A stretch of 64,000 nt of DNA, taken from NCBI GenBank assembly GCA_019637435.1, contig JAHBVO010000001.1:1426001-1490000 (forward strand), in the 5' to 3' direction. Below the pieces are notes generated by a model. It did not search any database and was not told where the DNA came from. It saw only the letters and a program-made list of their open reading frames with translations. Positions 34,079 to 43,252 of the stretch are shown here, one piece after another (the first letter of the stretch is position 1; every line of letters starts with the position of its first letter). This DNA comes from Candidatus Obscuribacterales bacterium (lineage in GTDB: Bacteria > Cyanobacteriota > Vampirovibrionia > Obscuribacterales > Obscuribacteraceae). A program made the translations under genes and the position numbers.

Positions 34079-36259
34079 CTAACTTTGACCGAGACCGTAG
34101 AATCTTCGACCTTCTTTATGAAGGTTGCGCAGGAAGTCACTTATTTCTCTGTGTGGTTCGTACTTAGAATAAATCATTTCGAGTCGCTCGACGACGTAGT
34201 CAATTCCGAGGTCGTCCGCATATCGCAGCAATCCCCCACGGAATCGAGGGAAGGCGATACCAAGTCCGAGCGCCAGATCGATCTCACGAGCTTTGCGAAC
34301 GACTTTGTCTTCCAGGCAGCGCGCCGCTTCATCTATCATCGGAAGGAACAGGCGATCTCTAATGAGAATTGAAGTTTCCTCGTCTGGTTTCTCATCGGAC
34401 ACGCAGATGCCCGCTTCCGGCATGAATTCTGTGTTCCAGCCCAGCCGCTTACCCGTCTCATCCCAAAGGTAAAGACCGGCATTCGTTCTCTTACCATCGA
34501 AGCCGAATGGCAAAATATTGTCGAGCATCAAAGGAGGCGTGTAACGCGGACCAAAACTTTCGTATAGCAAACGGCAAACTTTATTGCAAAGGTCCCAGCC
34601 CAGATCGTCGAATAACCAGAACGCTCCGATCGGTAAACCGAAGTTGATGGCCGTGTCATCGATCCAGTTAAGCGGAATTTTTTCACTTCCCATGCGAGCG
34701 GCGTCGTTGAGGAACATGCAGAGCAAGCGGTTTACCAGAAACCCGGGGCTATCTTTGACTGGGACTGGAACCTTTCCGAGTTGACTTACAAACCCGAGGG
34801 CTCGCTTCAGAACCGCGGCGTCTGTTTTCTCGTGCGTCACAACCTCAACCAGCTCCAGTCGGTCGATTGGGCTAAAGAAATGCAGTCCGATTACGTTTTC
34901 CGGATGAGTGCTGAATTGAGACATCGTGGAAATCGCAAATGATGATGTGTTGCTTGCAATCAGTGTTGTTGCCGGCACCACCTGTGATACTTCTTGAATA
35001 ATCTTGTTTTTGAGATCGAGATCTTCGTAAACCGCTTCTACAATGAGCTGCGCAGGAGAAAACTCATCATAGTTTTCAACCGATTCAATACTCGGCTGCG
35101 CTTTACCTTGATAGTCTAAATTTTCCGTGAAGAGCGTTTCGATACGCTTAGTCAGCAATTCTGCGGCCGCGCTGGCCTTCTCTGCCGAACTACTCTTGAG
35201 CAGGATATTCATGTGTTTCGAAGCTGCATTCTCAGCCAGCTCGGCGCCCATTCGACCACTGCCGATCACACCGAGGGTGGTGACACCTCCTGCTTCAAGC
35301 GCGCGGCGTGCGGATTGCACTGCCATCTCTTTCGAGATGTAGAAGTTGATCATGTTTTTGGCGATCGGTGAAACCGCCAGTTCCGCAAATGCATCGGTTT
35401 CATGCTTCAGTCCGGACTCCAGCCCTTCGCTCAAGCCTTTTTCGATCACTTCCATGACTTTTTTCGGAGCGGGATATTGACCACGTGTGCGGACGCGCAC
35501 GGCTCGATCGGTAATCTTGAGGGTGCTGAGTCGTTTCTTGAGTCCACCGTCAGCTTCGTCGGTTTTTGCGTCTTGAGCTGCGCGCTCTTTCGCTCTGTCA
35601 AAGCCTGACTTCAATAACTCTAACGCGAGTTTTGCGGCGGTCTCGATTAACTCTTCCTGTCTTACAAGTTTATCGACTATTCCAAGTTCCAGGGCTCGCA
35701 GAGCAGAAACCGGCTCACCTGAGAGGATAATTTCCAGGGCCGGCTTCAAACCGATCAGGCGGGGCAACCGTTGTGTGCCGCCCAAACCTGGCAGTAAGCC
35801 TATGTTCACTTCCGGTAGCCCAATAAGTGTGTTGGGATTTTTTGTGGCGACGCGCTTATCGCAGCAAAGTATCAGTTCTAAACCAGCGCCGAAACAGATG
35901 CCATCAACCGCTGCGACGACCGGCACCTTAAGTGCAAGCAGTTTGTTTAGCCCGACATGACCTTTGTCGGTCAGCATGCGCGCAATGTTTTCGTCCGTGG
36001 TCTTCAAAATTTCGCGAATGTCCGCGCCGGCGACGAACATATTTTCCTTGCCGGATGCAAGGATGAGAGCCTTGATCTGCGGCTCCGTTGCGATGAACTC
36101 AAGACCTTCCGTGAAGCTTCGAATGACTTCCGATGACAGTGAGTTGACGCCCGCTCTGCAATCGAGCGAGTAAACGGCGACGCCATCAGGTCGGAGTACC
36201 AGTTTTAAATCGCCCCAGGCACCCAGCACTATATCTTGCTCTTTCACGGCTTGACTCAA
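34079..36259 (-). CDS. FadJ/FadB-type enoyl-CoA hydratase / 3-hydroxyacyl-CoA dehydrogenase
   Basis: 726 residues carrying two steps of fatty-acid beta-oxidation. The N-terminal crotonase domain has MFVAGADIREIL (oxyanion hole), ICFGAGLELIL and LPEVNIGLLPGLGGTQRLPR, which hold the two catalytic Glu residues. The dehydrogenase domain has the NAD motif TLGVIGSGRMGAELAEN and GLHFFSPIDRLELVEV with the catalytic His, and a C-terminal dimerisation domain. The length is normal for the fused alpha subunit. The start is TTG with AAGGGGAG upstream. The thiolase partner is not in this window. It heads an operon with the VOC gene. Confidence 0.93.
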   Translation of the reverse strand: MSQAVKEQDIVLGAWGDLKLVLRPDGVAVYSLDCRAGVNSLSSEVIRSFTEGLEFIATEPQIKALILASGKENMFVAGADIREILKTTDENIARMLTDKGHVGLNKLLALKVPVVAAVDGICFGAGLELILCCDKRVATKNPNTLIGLPEVNIGLLPGLGGTQRLPRLIGLKPALEIILSGEPVSALRALELGIVDKLVRQEELIETAAKLALELLKSGFDRAKERAAQDAKTDEADGGLKKRLSTLKITDRAVRVRTRGQYPAPKKVMEVIEKGLSEGLESGLKHETDAFAELAVSPIAKNMINFYISKEMAVQSARRALEAGGVTTLGVIGSGRMGAELAENAASKHMNILLKSSSAEKASAAAELLTKRIETLFTENLDYQGKAQPSIESVENYDEFSPAQLIVEAVYEDLDLKNKIIQEVSQVVPATTLIASNTSSFAISTMSQFSTHPENVIGLHFFSPIDRLELVEVVTHEKTDAAVLKRALGFVSQLGKVPVPVKDSPGFLVNRLLCMFLNDAARMGSEKIPLNWIDDTAINFGLPIGAFWLFDDLGWDLCNKVCRLLYESFGPRYTPPLMLDNILPFGFDGKRTNAGLYLWDETGKRLGWNTEFMPEAGICVSDEKPDEETSILIRDRLFLPMIDEAARCLEDKVVRKAREIDLALGLGIAFPRFRGGLLRYADDLGIDYVVERLEMIYSKYEPHREISDFLRNLHKEGRRFYGLGQS

Positions 36260-36328
36260 TTGGCTCCCCTTGTGGTCTTGCGCAGTTTCGCGGCTTTGGT
36301 TGTCTTTCGTGGACTTGAAGTTCGTGGT

Positions 36329-37321
36329 TCAGTTTTTCGAAAAAGTTGTCAGCGCATAGCCGTAAACAACTTTTTCCGATTGCATCTCTTTGGGCAGCAG
36401 GTAAGCGTTTACAACGGCGTCGTCTGATTCGTCGCAAAGTTTATGCAACTGTTCAAAACCTGGAGTGAAATTTTGATCGACTATCGAGTAGGAACCGAAC
36501 GGTTTTCCCTGATGCACGAAACCAAGAATCCGAGAGGGTTTATCGGTAGTGGACACCATTACGCATGCAGTATCGTTCTTCTCTGCAAGTGATGGCATCA
36601 AGTCTTTGATGTATGCCTTCGGATCGCCTGCATCAGCTGTCTGTCCCGCGCCGATTGGCACTCCGAGAAATAATGCGGACATCGCAATAACAACTTCGTC
36701 AGGCAACTCGTAGACCTGCATCTCTGTGCTTTGCAGCATCAAGTCATCCATCATCGCCTTCAGAGAGGCTTCCAGCACTTGAGTCTGCGGTTGAGGTTTT
36801 CTACCATAAATGCAGCCGACGACTCGACCCTTGTACAACAGTGCGGCGGATCTGGAGAGCACTTCGGACGATTCGGCTTTGATACATCCAGTAAGTTCGC
36901 TTGCGGCGAGGTCAGCCAACAGCCGTTTTACATCGAAATCTGCGCTCTTGACCGCGTGGTTCAATTTGCCCGTGAGGCTGGGCATGATGATGTCAACGGC
37001 TCTTCTCAATCTAAAATTTCTTGGATACGAATCCGCCCAGACCGCAAATGCCGTCTCTTGCTCGCTCGGCAAGCCGAACTGCACGCGCTCGGTAGTGCCT
37101 ATCATGTAGGCAAAAGTCATGAGCGCACGGTTTCCAGACATGCAGACGAAGGTTGCCGGGACGATCTGCCCTATTTGAAGTTCTTCGCGGCTCGGCAGAA
37201 ATGCTTCAAGATCGTAGTTGAGGATCGTTGCGGTGTAGCCGCCCGGCTCCGGTGCTTCGACGCGACAAACCACGCTCTGTCCGGCTTTTAGGGACGAAAT
37301 ATCCTTGGAATCTTCAGCCAT
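36329..37321 (-). CDS. S1-like / PATAN-like domain protein, unknown function
   Basis: About 330 residues, soluble. Residues 10-75 look like an OB/S1 fold (LKAGQSVVCRVEAPEPGGYT, FLPSREELQIGQIVPATFV), the pattern of S1 RNA-binding domains. Residues about 140-185 (SELTGCIKAESSEVLSRSAA, LLYKGRVVGCIYG) resemble the PATAN/DUF4388 signalling module. Both assignments are by eye and tentative. A GGAGGGG sequence lies directly before the ATG at 37321, somewhat close; a TTG at 37336 would add five residues. It precedes the fadJ-like gene on the same strand by 69 bases. Confidence 0.6.
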   Translation of the reverse strand: MAEDSKDISSLKAGQSVVCRVEAPEPGGYTATILNYDLEAFLPSREELQIGQIVPATFVCMSGNRALMTFAYMIGTTERVQFGLPSEQETAFAVWADSYPRNFRLRRAVDIIMPSLTGKLNHAVKSADFDVKRLLADLAASELTGCIKAESSEVLSRSAALLYKGRVVGCIYGRKPQPQTQVLEASLKAMMDDLMLQSTEMQVYELPDEVVIAMSALFLGVPIGAGQTADAGDPKAYIKDLMPSLAEKNDTACVMVSTTDKPSRILGFVHQGKPFGSYSIVDQNFTPGFEQLHKLCDESDDAVVNAYLLPKEMQSEKVVYGYALTTFSKN

Positions 37322-37439
37322 ACCCCTCCGGGGCAACCAAACGCAAACCAGTATCGAACGGCAATATTAGCATCTTGACATTGGTGCTAAACCTATTCAT
37401 TGCTTTTCATAACTGCTACATCCGCAGGCTGTCCGGTCA

Positions 37440-37445
37440 TATAAT
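37440..37445 (+). promoter_or_regulatory. Candidate -10 box for the lipoprotein/GGDEF pair
   Basis: Perfect TATAAT at 37440-37445, 27 bases before the GTG at 37472. No good -35 hexamer is found at 16-18 bases, so confidence is low. If real, the leader is only about 20 bases. Confidence 0.35.
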
Positions 37446-37471
37446 GCTGCAATACGATCTTGGAATTTATT

Positions 37472-38140
37472 GTGTTTCGCAAATCTTTGGTTAGCTTAGT
37501 TGCCATTCTGTCGCTCTCTGCGGTTGCCTGCGGGACTTCTGCAAGCCCATCGGCCGACACCGCAAATAGTGTGAAAGAAAAGCCGGTTGCAGAGATGACT
37601 CCTGAGGAGAGAGAGCAATCTATTCAGCGACTTTTGAAAGAGATTGAATCGGTTGCGGAAAAGGCTGACGGAACTTTCGAAGACGGCTGGATTTGCAATC
37701 GAAACGCTCGCGTGTTGAAAACTGGCTATGCGCGTGTTCCTCCATCGGGCAAGGCGAAATTTGCTCTTGAGTATCGAAAAATGATTGAGGCTGCCGGTGA
37801 GAACCTGGCTCTCGACACATCGACATATGTTTCTTACAGCAAACGCTCGGATTTTACTCGAGACTATTGGAAAAACTCGGAGTACGCAAAAGCGTTCAAT
37901 GCTGAGACGAAAAAGAAGAAAGTTCAATGGGTTTACGAATCTATGTTGGACGGCGGTGAATTATTCTGGAGAGCCTATGAAAGCCTGCATCCGGAGCAGG
38001 TAAACTCTGCTGCGGTTTTAGCTCATTATAAAGAGCAGGACATGGTTTTCAACTATTCAGAAGACGACAAAACGCCTGGTACTTTTAGCGAACAGTTTAT
38101 AAAATGGGGCGACGAGGGAAAGGCTGAAACTGACAAATGA
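37472..38140 (+). CDS. Putative lipoprotein, unknown function
   Basis: About 222 residues. The N-terminal hydrophobic segment (LVSLVAILSLSAVACG) ends in a lipobox-like AVAC, so it may be lipid-anchored. The rest is soluble and rich in charged residues with a helical EREQSIQRLLKEIESVAEKA. I do not recognise a family. A TTG at 37460 is an alternative start. The stop overlaps the start of the next gene (ATGA), so both products are probably made in equal amounts and may interact. Confidence 0.65.
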   Translation: MFRKSLVSLVAILSLSAVACGTSASPSADTANSVKEKPVAEMTPEEREQSIQRLLKEIESVAEKADGTFEDGWICNRNARVLKTGYARVPPSGKAKFALEYRKMIEAAGENLALDTSTYVSYSKRSDFTRDYWKNSEYAKAFNAETKKKKVQWVYESMLDGGELFWRAYESLHPEQVNSAAVLAHYKEQDMVFNYSEDDKTPGTFSEQFIKWGDEGKAETDK

Positions 38141-38820
38141 GCAGAGACGAAGAAGATTTGCGCAGAGAAGCGCTGTTTCAAAAGCGTTTGGCCGAGAGAC
38201 GATTGGAACAGAATCAGTTTCCTTGGAGCACCGGTGGTGGTGACTCAGCTGAATTCGATATTCCGAAGGACGAATCGAAGTTGTTCGCGGATCGGTCAAT
38301 CGAGGATGCCAGCTTATCTGATGACGAGGTCGAGCGGCGTGCCCTGTTGGATTTGACGTCTTACAATTTTTGGACGTTCTACAAGAGACTGAACTATGAA
38401 ACGCGTCGAGCGCGGAGATACAAACGCGACCTGACACTGCTATTAGTATCAGTAGACGGTTTACACGCAATTTCTGAGCGCTATGGACTGCAGTGCGAGA
38501 ACAACGTTATCTTAAGTTCCGGAAGAATTTTGCTGAGTTCGATAAGGGATGTCGACATCGCGGGTCGATGTCGCGACGACACCTTTGGCGTGATCTTGCC
38601 GGAAACACCCGTATCTGGTGCCGAGGTGGCGGCGGAACGTTTGCGAACCAAAATGGAAGCGCATACAATCATGCACGGTCTCGATCGAATCTCGATCACT
38701 GCCAGCGTTGGCGGCACCAGCTTGCTGGAGACTGATAAGCAAGCGGATGTTATCGTGGCACGTGCTATCGAAACTTTGAAGCGTTCAATGGTGCATGGCA
38801 ACATGGTTTCGCTCGGTTGA
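38137..38820 (+). CDS. Degenerate GGDEF-domain protein
   Basis: 227 residues. A 90-residue charged N-terminus is followed by a GGDEF-fold domain: RRYKRDLTLLLVSVDGLHAI, then the position of the GGDEF signature reads RDDTF (about 146-150), then ISITASVGGTSL and a final helix. The signature Gly residues are lost and the catalytic Glu is Thr, so it should not make cyclic-di-GMP; it may bind GTP or act as a protein-interaction domain. It overlaps the lipoprotein gene by four bases. Confidence 0.8.
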   Translation: MSRDEEDLRREALFQKRLAERRLEQNQFPWSTGGGDSAEFDIPKDESKLFADRSIEDASLSDDEVERRALLDLTSYNFWTFYKRLNYETRRARRYKRDLTLLLVSVDGLHAISERYGLQCENNVILSSGRILLSSIRDVDIAGRCRDDTFGVILPETPVSGAEVAAERLRTKMEAHTIMHGLDRISITASVGGTSLLETDKQADVIVARAIETLKRSMVHGNMVSLG

Positions 38821-38871
38821 AACAAAAGCGCGTTTCAATTGCTCAAGACCGGAATCGCTAGCCTCAGCCTC

Positions 38872-39987
38872 CTACCGATTCTCCACGATGCGTTTCCATG
38901 CTGGGCCGATTCCCTGGAGACCTTCGCGAATGCGCTCAATCGCTGCCTCGACTTCGAGGCGAACTTCGAATTCTCTATCGTTAATAGCTCGTTCCAAAAA
39001 CGGTAGAGCTTCATTAGTGCCGACGTCGAAGAGGAAGCGAGCTGCGCGCCATCGGACCAGCTTATTCGCGTCTTGCAAGGCTTCGCACATCGCTGGTTCC
39101 GCCAGCGGATCGCCGATGTCCGAGAGGGCATCGCCTGCGGTGCGGCGAACGCCAACGTGCGGATCTGTTAATACCGCCGTGCAAAGGACCGGAATGGCGT
39201 CGATACTACCCGTGGTGCCAAGCGCTGCGGCCGCCAGCCGGCGAACTTGTTGATTCTCATCTTGGAGGGCGCGAGCGAGAAGCGGAACCGTTTCCTCAGA
39301 TGCCTTAATCTCTTGCACCGCTGCCAGTCTTCGTCTCCAATCTTCGTCATCGAGCCAGGCAACGAGTGTCTCTGTCGCAATCTCCGGCTGCTCAGCGCCG
39401 CTTGTGGCAGACTGCTTAGCCTGGTCCAGAGACTCAGTCGTGAACAATCCCCTCAATTCTTCGGCAACTTCGTTGGCGACTTCGTCCCGGTTTCCGTATC
39501 GAACACCGTGGTCAGCCCAGTATCGTTCCTTCAGGAAGTCCGCGCCTGTCTCGTCCTGAATGGCAAGCGCCACCTCGTTGAATCGATCGCCAAGGCTAAT
39601 CCTTGATTCACCGTCTGTGGTGACCGCTTTAACTTGAATTGGAACACCTCGGAAGGTTTGAACAAGAACGTGCACTTGTCCTTCCTTTTCAAAAGCCTCT
39701 CGAATGCCTGATGCCGGAACTTCGGGGGAAGTTGTTCCAGCTTCGAATAGTTGCGTCGCCTGCTCCAGAATCGTCTTCCAGTCTGAGCGTGGATCGCGTG
39801 TGACCGTCACGAAGTCATTGCAGGCGAAGACGCTTTTGACGCCTGTGATGGCAAGTAGTTCTATTATGAACGGCGGGCAATTCGCATTGTCTTCGGCTGA
39901 ATAAGTCTTTGTTACCTCCAGCGTCTCGCTGAGGTTCAACTTCATGCTGTTAGGGTTCGGAGTGGTTTCTACCGACTTGAGTTGCAT
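38872..39987 (-). CDS. CvfC/YpgR-like protein: Nfu N-terminal domain plus HEAT repeats
   Basis: About 371 residues. The first 80 residues match the Nfu/NifU N-terminal scaffold fold (TTPNPNSMKLNL, then ITGVKSVFACNDFVTVTRDP). A middle domain of about 100 residues follows, and from about 205 five HEAT-like repeats (WRRRLAAVQEIKASEETVP, VRRLAAAALGTTGSIDAIP, VRRTAGDALSDIGDPLAEP). This order matches the conserved virulence factor C/YpgR family described in Firmicutes. The molecular role is not known; the Nfu-like part lacks the cysteines of the cluster-carrying C-terminal Nfu domain. The ATG at 39987 has GAGGAAGAG upstream; the longer frame to 40044 lacks support. Confidence 0.8.
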   Translation of the reverse strand: MQLKSVETTPNPNSMKLNLSETLEVTKTYSAEDNANCPPFIIELLAITGVKSVFACNDFVTVTRDPRSDWKTILEQATQLFEAGTTSPEVPASGIREAFEKEGQVHVLVQTFRGVPIQVKAVTTDGESRISLGDRFNEVALAIQDETGADFLKERYWADHGVRYGNRDEVANEVAEELRGLFTTESLDQAKQSATSGAEQPEIATETLVAWLDDEDWRRRLAAVQEIKASEETVPLLARALQDENQQVRRLAAAALGTTGSIDAIPVLCTAVLTDPHVGVRRTAGDALSDIGDPLAEPAMCEALQDANKLVRWRAARFLFDVGTNEALPFLERAINDREFEVRLEVEAAIERIREGLQGIGPAWKRIVENR

Positions 39988-40076
39988 GCTCTTCCTCAGC
40001 CAATATTGCTTACCTGAGCCGATCTCAACTGTTTTAATACTCAAGAAGACTATTAGCTAGCGCCGCTATTGATCTG

Positions 40077-41165
40077 TTAGTCGCCTGGCGGCGGTACGTA
40101 AGTATCTTTCAGTGGATCGACTTGCAACGCCTTGATTGACTTCGTAAATTTGAGAGGGTCGATGTCAGCGCCGGTCTCCATATTCCCCGACAGGCAGTCC
40201 GTTGTCGTAATTTCGGTAACGACCTTCTGGATGCCGGCACAGATTTGATCGAGCGGCAAATCATCGCCATCTAGACCGAACGGATCTTCGATGTCTTCAG
40301 CAATCAGCTCCAAACCGATGAGGAAGTATGATGCAATCAGGACCAGCGGCAAACTGAACCAGATGTCTAGATTAGGACCTACGTACCATGGCAGGATCAA
40401 TAAGTTCAACGCAATCCCCTGACGCATGAATGCGCGGTATGACACCGCCAGTGGTGTCGACTTGATGCGCTCGCAAGCGCCAGAGATATCCATGAACGCT
40501 CTCAAATGTGGGTCAAGTATGAGCATCGTCATTTCGTTGATATGACCGCGCTGCTGCCAAAGGCTTACGGTCTCATAGATTCTGAGCGCGACTTGCGAAG
40601 GCAAGTGATATGACTTCGGAATCTGGTCGATGGGTTTTACGCCGGGAAGATTCTTTGTGGGTCTTGAATCGCGCAGATGGTGTTTCAGTGAATAGGCGAA
40701 CGAAGTGATCTGTTCGCCAATTCTGAGCTTGTCCGCTTGCGGGACGTTGACATAGGACTGCACTTTCAATGCGAGGTTTCGGGAATCGTTGACCAGTTGC
40801 CCCCATAATCTGCGTCCCTCCCACCAACGCTCATATGCAGAGTTGGTGCGGAATACGAGCAGCAAGCCGAAGACCGCTCCGATAAACGCCGCGTTGGTTG
40901 CTTCCTTCAAAATCTGTTGGGATATGCCATGTTCCGATACCCAGCTCACGAACATGTCATAGACGCCCATCATCGCGATGTAGATCCACAGCCGCCGGAA
41001 TACTGGAATCTTGTGCATTCGCGTGAATGGATGCACGAAGATCGACATGGTTTTCTTCATGCCCTTAGCTGTTTCCATGCTGGGCAGTGTCATTGTGGCG
41101 CGCGGTGATGAAGGCGGCGCTACAGCGGAGACGCGTTGAACTTTTTCTTGATGCAGGTCGGACAT
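40077..41165 (-). CDS. Bestrophin-family anion channel
   Basis: 362 residues with about four hydrophobic segments and the bestrophin signature FRTNSAYERWWEGRRLWGQL, followed by NDSRNLA. Bacterial members (YneE/UPF0187) form pentameric channels permeable to chloride or cations. The C-terminal acidic IEDPFGLDGDDLPLDQIC is also conserved in the family. Normal length is near 300, so this one has extra N- and C-terminal extensions, which are polar. The ATG at 41165 is used; the ribosome site (GGAA) is weak. Confidence 0.88.
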   Translation of the reverse strand: MSDLHQEKVQRVSAVAPPSSPRATMTLPSMETAKGMKKTMSIFVHPFTRMHKIPVFRRLWIYIAMMGVYDMFVSWVSEHGISQQILKEATNAAFIGAVFGLLLVFRTNSAYERWWEGRRLWGQLVNDSRNLALKVQSYVNVPQADKLRIGEQITSFAYSLKHHLRDSRPTKNLPGVKPIDQIPKSYHLPSQVALRIYETVSLWQQRGHINEMTMLILDPHLRAFMDISGACERIKSTPLAVSYRAFMRQGIALNLLILPWYVGPNLDIWFSLPLVLIASYFLIGLELIAEDIEDPFGLDGDDLPLDQICAGIQKVVTEITTTDCLSGNMETGADIDPLKFTKSIKALQVDPLKDTYVPPPGD

Positions 41166-41468
41166 GACGAATTTCCGGCTCCAAATGTGGTCTTGGTGGG
41201 GGATTCCCAGTAGATTAATACTATACCTTTATTGTCAAGCGTCCGTATTAGCCCGATTAAACGTTGTTATATGTTGTTATTTAGCAATTGCGAAACTTTG
41301 CAGACTGGTGTCTGGCCGGGCGTTTAACAAGGCTTCCGTTGCCATTTCAACGAATCATGGTCTTAACGCCGGGAGCCGGTTGCTTTACATGATGCTTGAG
41401 GAAGAATCGTTTCGATCGGTTTCCTAAGCCATCTTTTTTCAGGCGCATCGAGACTACGAGAATCTCGT
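41166..41468. other. Intergenic region upstream of the bestrophin gene
   Basis: About 300 bases. It contains a direct repeat GTTGTTAT at 41263-41270 and 41273-41280 and, on the minus strand, a TTGACA at 41238-41233 without a convincing -10 partner. I see no gene or RNA. Confidence 0.5.
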
Positions 41469-43178
41469 CTACATGTGCTGGAGCTTCTCTTCCACTTGTT
41501 TTTTGCGCGGATCGTTCGGGTCCGCGCATCGTAGGAATAGGTGCAATTCATCTTTGGCACCTGTCAAATCGCCAGACTTCTCCAGTGTTTTGCTCAGAAG
41601 AAAGTGCGCGTTCGCATCCTGCGGTGCCAGTTTTGTAGCTTCCAAATAAGCTTTTGTCGCCTGGTTCAAATCGCCGGACAACATTAGAGTGGAACCTAAA
41701 TTCAATTTCGCCGAAAGGGATTTTGGATCGAGGCTAACTGCCTTCTGTGCGCTCTGTACGGCGTCCGCAATGTTGCCTGATTGCACCTGGGCAAAACTAA
41801 GTTTGTCGAACAAATCAGCAGAGTTTGGATAAAGTGCAATAGCTTCGTTGATGACTTTGACGGCGCCCGCCGTGTCTTTGTCCTTAAGGTGATATGTCGC
41901 CAGAGCGGTCAGCACAACCTTGTCTTTGGGATTGAGTTGATATGCCCTTTCCAGTTCGCTCTTGCTCTCGGTAATCCGCCCCAGCTGCGCCAGCACGCGA
42001 GCATAGTTTGTGCGGAAGAGCGCATCATTGGGTTTCTCCTTGATGGCGCGCTGGTAAAGCTCGGCTGCCTTGTCCGGCTGTTTCTGCAGAGAATAAATGG
42101 CGCCGAGGTCGGCTAAAGCATCTGCATACGCAGGATCTGTCTCAATCGCTTTCTGATACTGTGCTATCGCTTCATCAACTTTTCCTTGAGTGACCAGGTC
42201 GTTTGCTCTGAAATAATATGACTCCGCAGCAAGAAAATCGGAGATGTTGACAGGGATGTCTGAGGCTTCTTCGACGGCTTTAGCTCCGATTATCAAATCT
42301 TTGCCCTTCCAATCGGTCTTCAACATCGGTGTTTGTTTCGCTGTAAATTGCTTGCCGGCAGTTTCCTGCTCCGTCTTCGTTCGGGTCTTCTCGAACGCCT
42401 CTCCGAGCGCGACCAGACCTTCTTTTTCTTTGAGCGCGGCGATTAAATTCGTGGAGAAAATATTGCTCCAGCTCATTTGATCCGGTTCGCAAGACGTCAT
42501 AACGATAAAACCGCTGCCCGTTACAAGAGAGTTGCCGCTACCGGCTTTGGCTGGTTTTGCCTTGCCACCGCCGGCGAGGTCAGTGGCGCCACTGTACGAG
42601 GCTTGAACGACAAGTAAAATTCGCTCTGCCTTGACGTTATCCTTAATCGTTTTCATCAGGTCTTGCATCGATATGCAGGTCCCATAGATGTTGTCGAGCG
42701 CGCAGTCGTAGGCTCCGAGATAGGCGCTTCCATCTGTTGTTGGAAAGCTGTTGGTCGAGACGAAGACTACAACCAGGTCATCCGGGCGCGCGAGTGAGCC
42801 CAGCCATTGAGGTCCAAGGCTGTTGAGAATGGCTTGTTTAGTAGCTTTTGAATTGGTCAGCGTTCTGACATGCTTTGAGTCGAACCGACCACCCTTCGGA
42901 CTGGTGAGATATTCGCTGAAGGCTTTCGCTGCTGAATCCTCTACCGGATCGTTGGAGACTAGACGCGTCTCTTTGAACTTGGATATTCCGATGCAAACCG
43001 CCCACTTCTGTCGAATGGGGCGGTTTGGACCAGCTTTATTCGGGTCTAGATCCTGTACCTTGGTGAACTTAACGCCAGGTAGAGCCGGCTGACTCGTGTT
43101 ATCGGCTGCCATTGCCGGTGGTATCACTGCTAAGCCCAACCCGATGTTTAGTAAGGCAAAGAGTTTTTTCGAGCGCAT
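41469..43178 (-). CDS. Exported pseudo-caspase with C-terminal TPR repeats
   Basis: 569 residues: signal peptide (ALLNIGLGLAVIPPAMA, cleavage near 25), a caspase-fold (peptidase C14) domain at about 55-300, and six TPR motifs at about 320-560. The fold is recognisable (RQKWAVCIGISKFKETRLVSN; DDLVVVFVSTNSFPTTDG; ERILLVVQASYSGATD), but the His position of the SGHG motif is N143 and the Cys position of the DACxSG motif is S194. The catalytic dyad is therefore gone and it should not cleave after Arg/Lys as metacaspase-like proteins do. A role as a scaffold or sensor is likely. It lies just downstream of the hydrolase-DUF4384 gene on the same strand. Confidence 0.85.
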   Translation of the reverse strand: MRSKKLFALLNIGLGLAVIPPAMAADNTSQPALPGVKFTKVQDLDPNKAGPNRPIRQKWAVCIGISKFKETRLVSNDPVEDSAAKAFSEYLTSPKGGRFDSKHVRTLTNSKATKQAILNSLGPQWLGSLARPDDLVVVFVSTNSFPTTDGSAYLGAYDCALDNIYGTCISMQDLMKTIKDNVKAERILLVVQASYSGATDLAGGGKAKPAKAGSGNSLVTGSGFIVMTSCEPDQMSWSNIFSTNLIAALKEKEGLVALGEAFEKTRTKTEQETAGKQFTAKQTPMLKTDWKGKDLIIGAKAVEEASDIPVNISDFLAAESYYFRANDLVTQGKVDEAIAQYQKAIETDPAYADALADLGAIYSLQKQPDKAAELYQRAIKEKPNDALFRTNYARVLAQLGRITESKSELERAYQLNPKDKVVLTALATYHLKDKDTAGAVKVINEAIALYPNSADLFDKLSFAQVQSGNIADAVQSAQKAVSLDPKSLSAKLNLGSTLMLSGDLNQATKAYLEATKLAPQDANAHFLLSKTLEKSGDLTGAKDELHLFLRCADPNDPRKKQVEEKLQHM

Positions 43179-43252
43179 GTGTCGGTTTTACCTTCTGTTG
43201 TGCCGGTGCTCGGCAGACCTCTTTTAATTGATTGTTGCGACCCTACGAGCCA

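Noticed and set aside
41233..41238. TTGACA on the minus strand upstream of the bestrophin gene
   Set aside because: No -10 hexamer at 16-18 bases; the nearest AT-rich boxes are at 7 and 12 bases.
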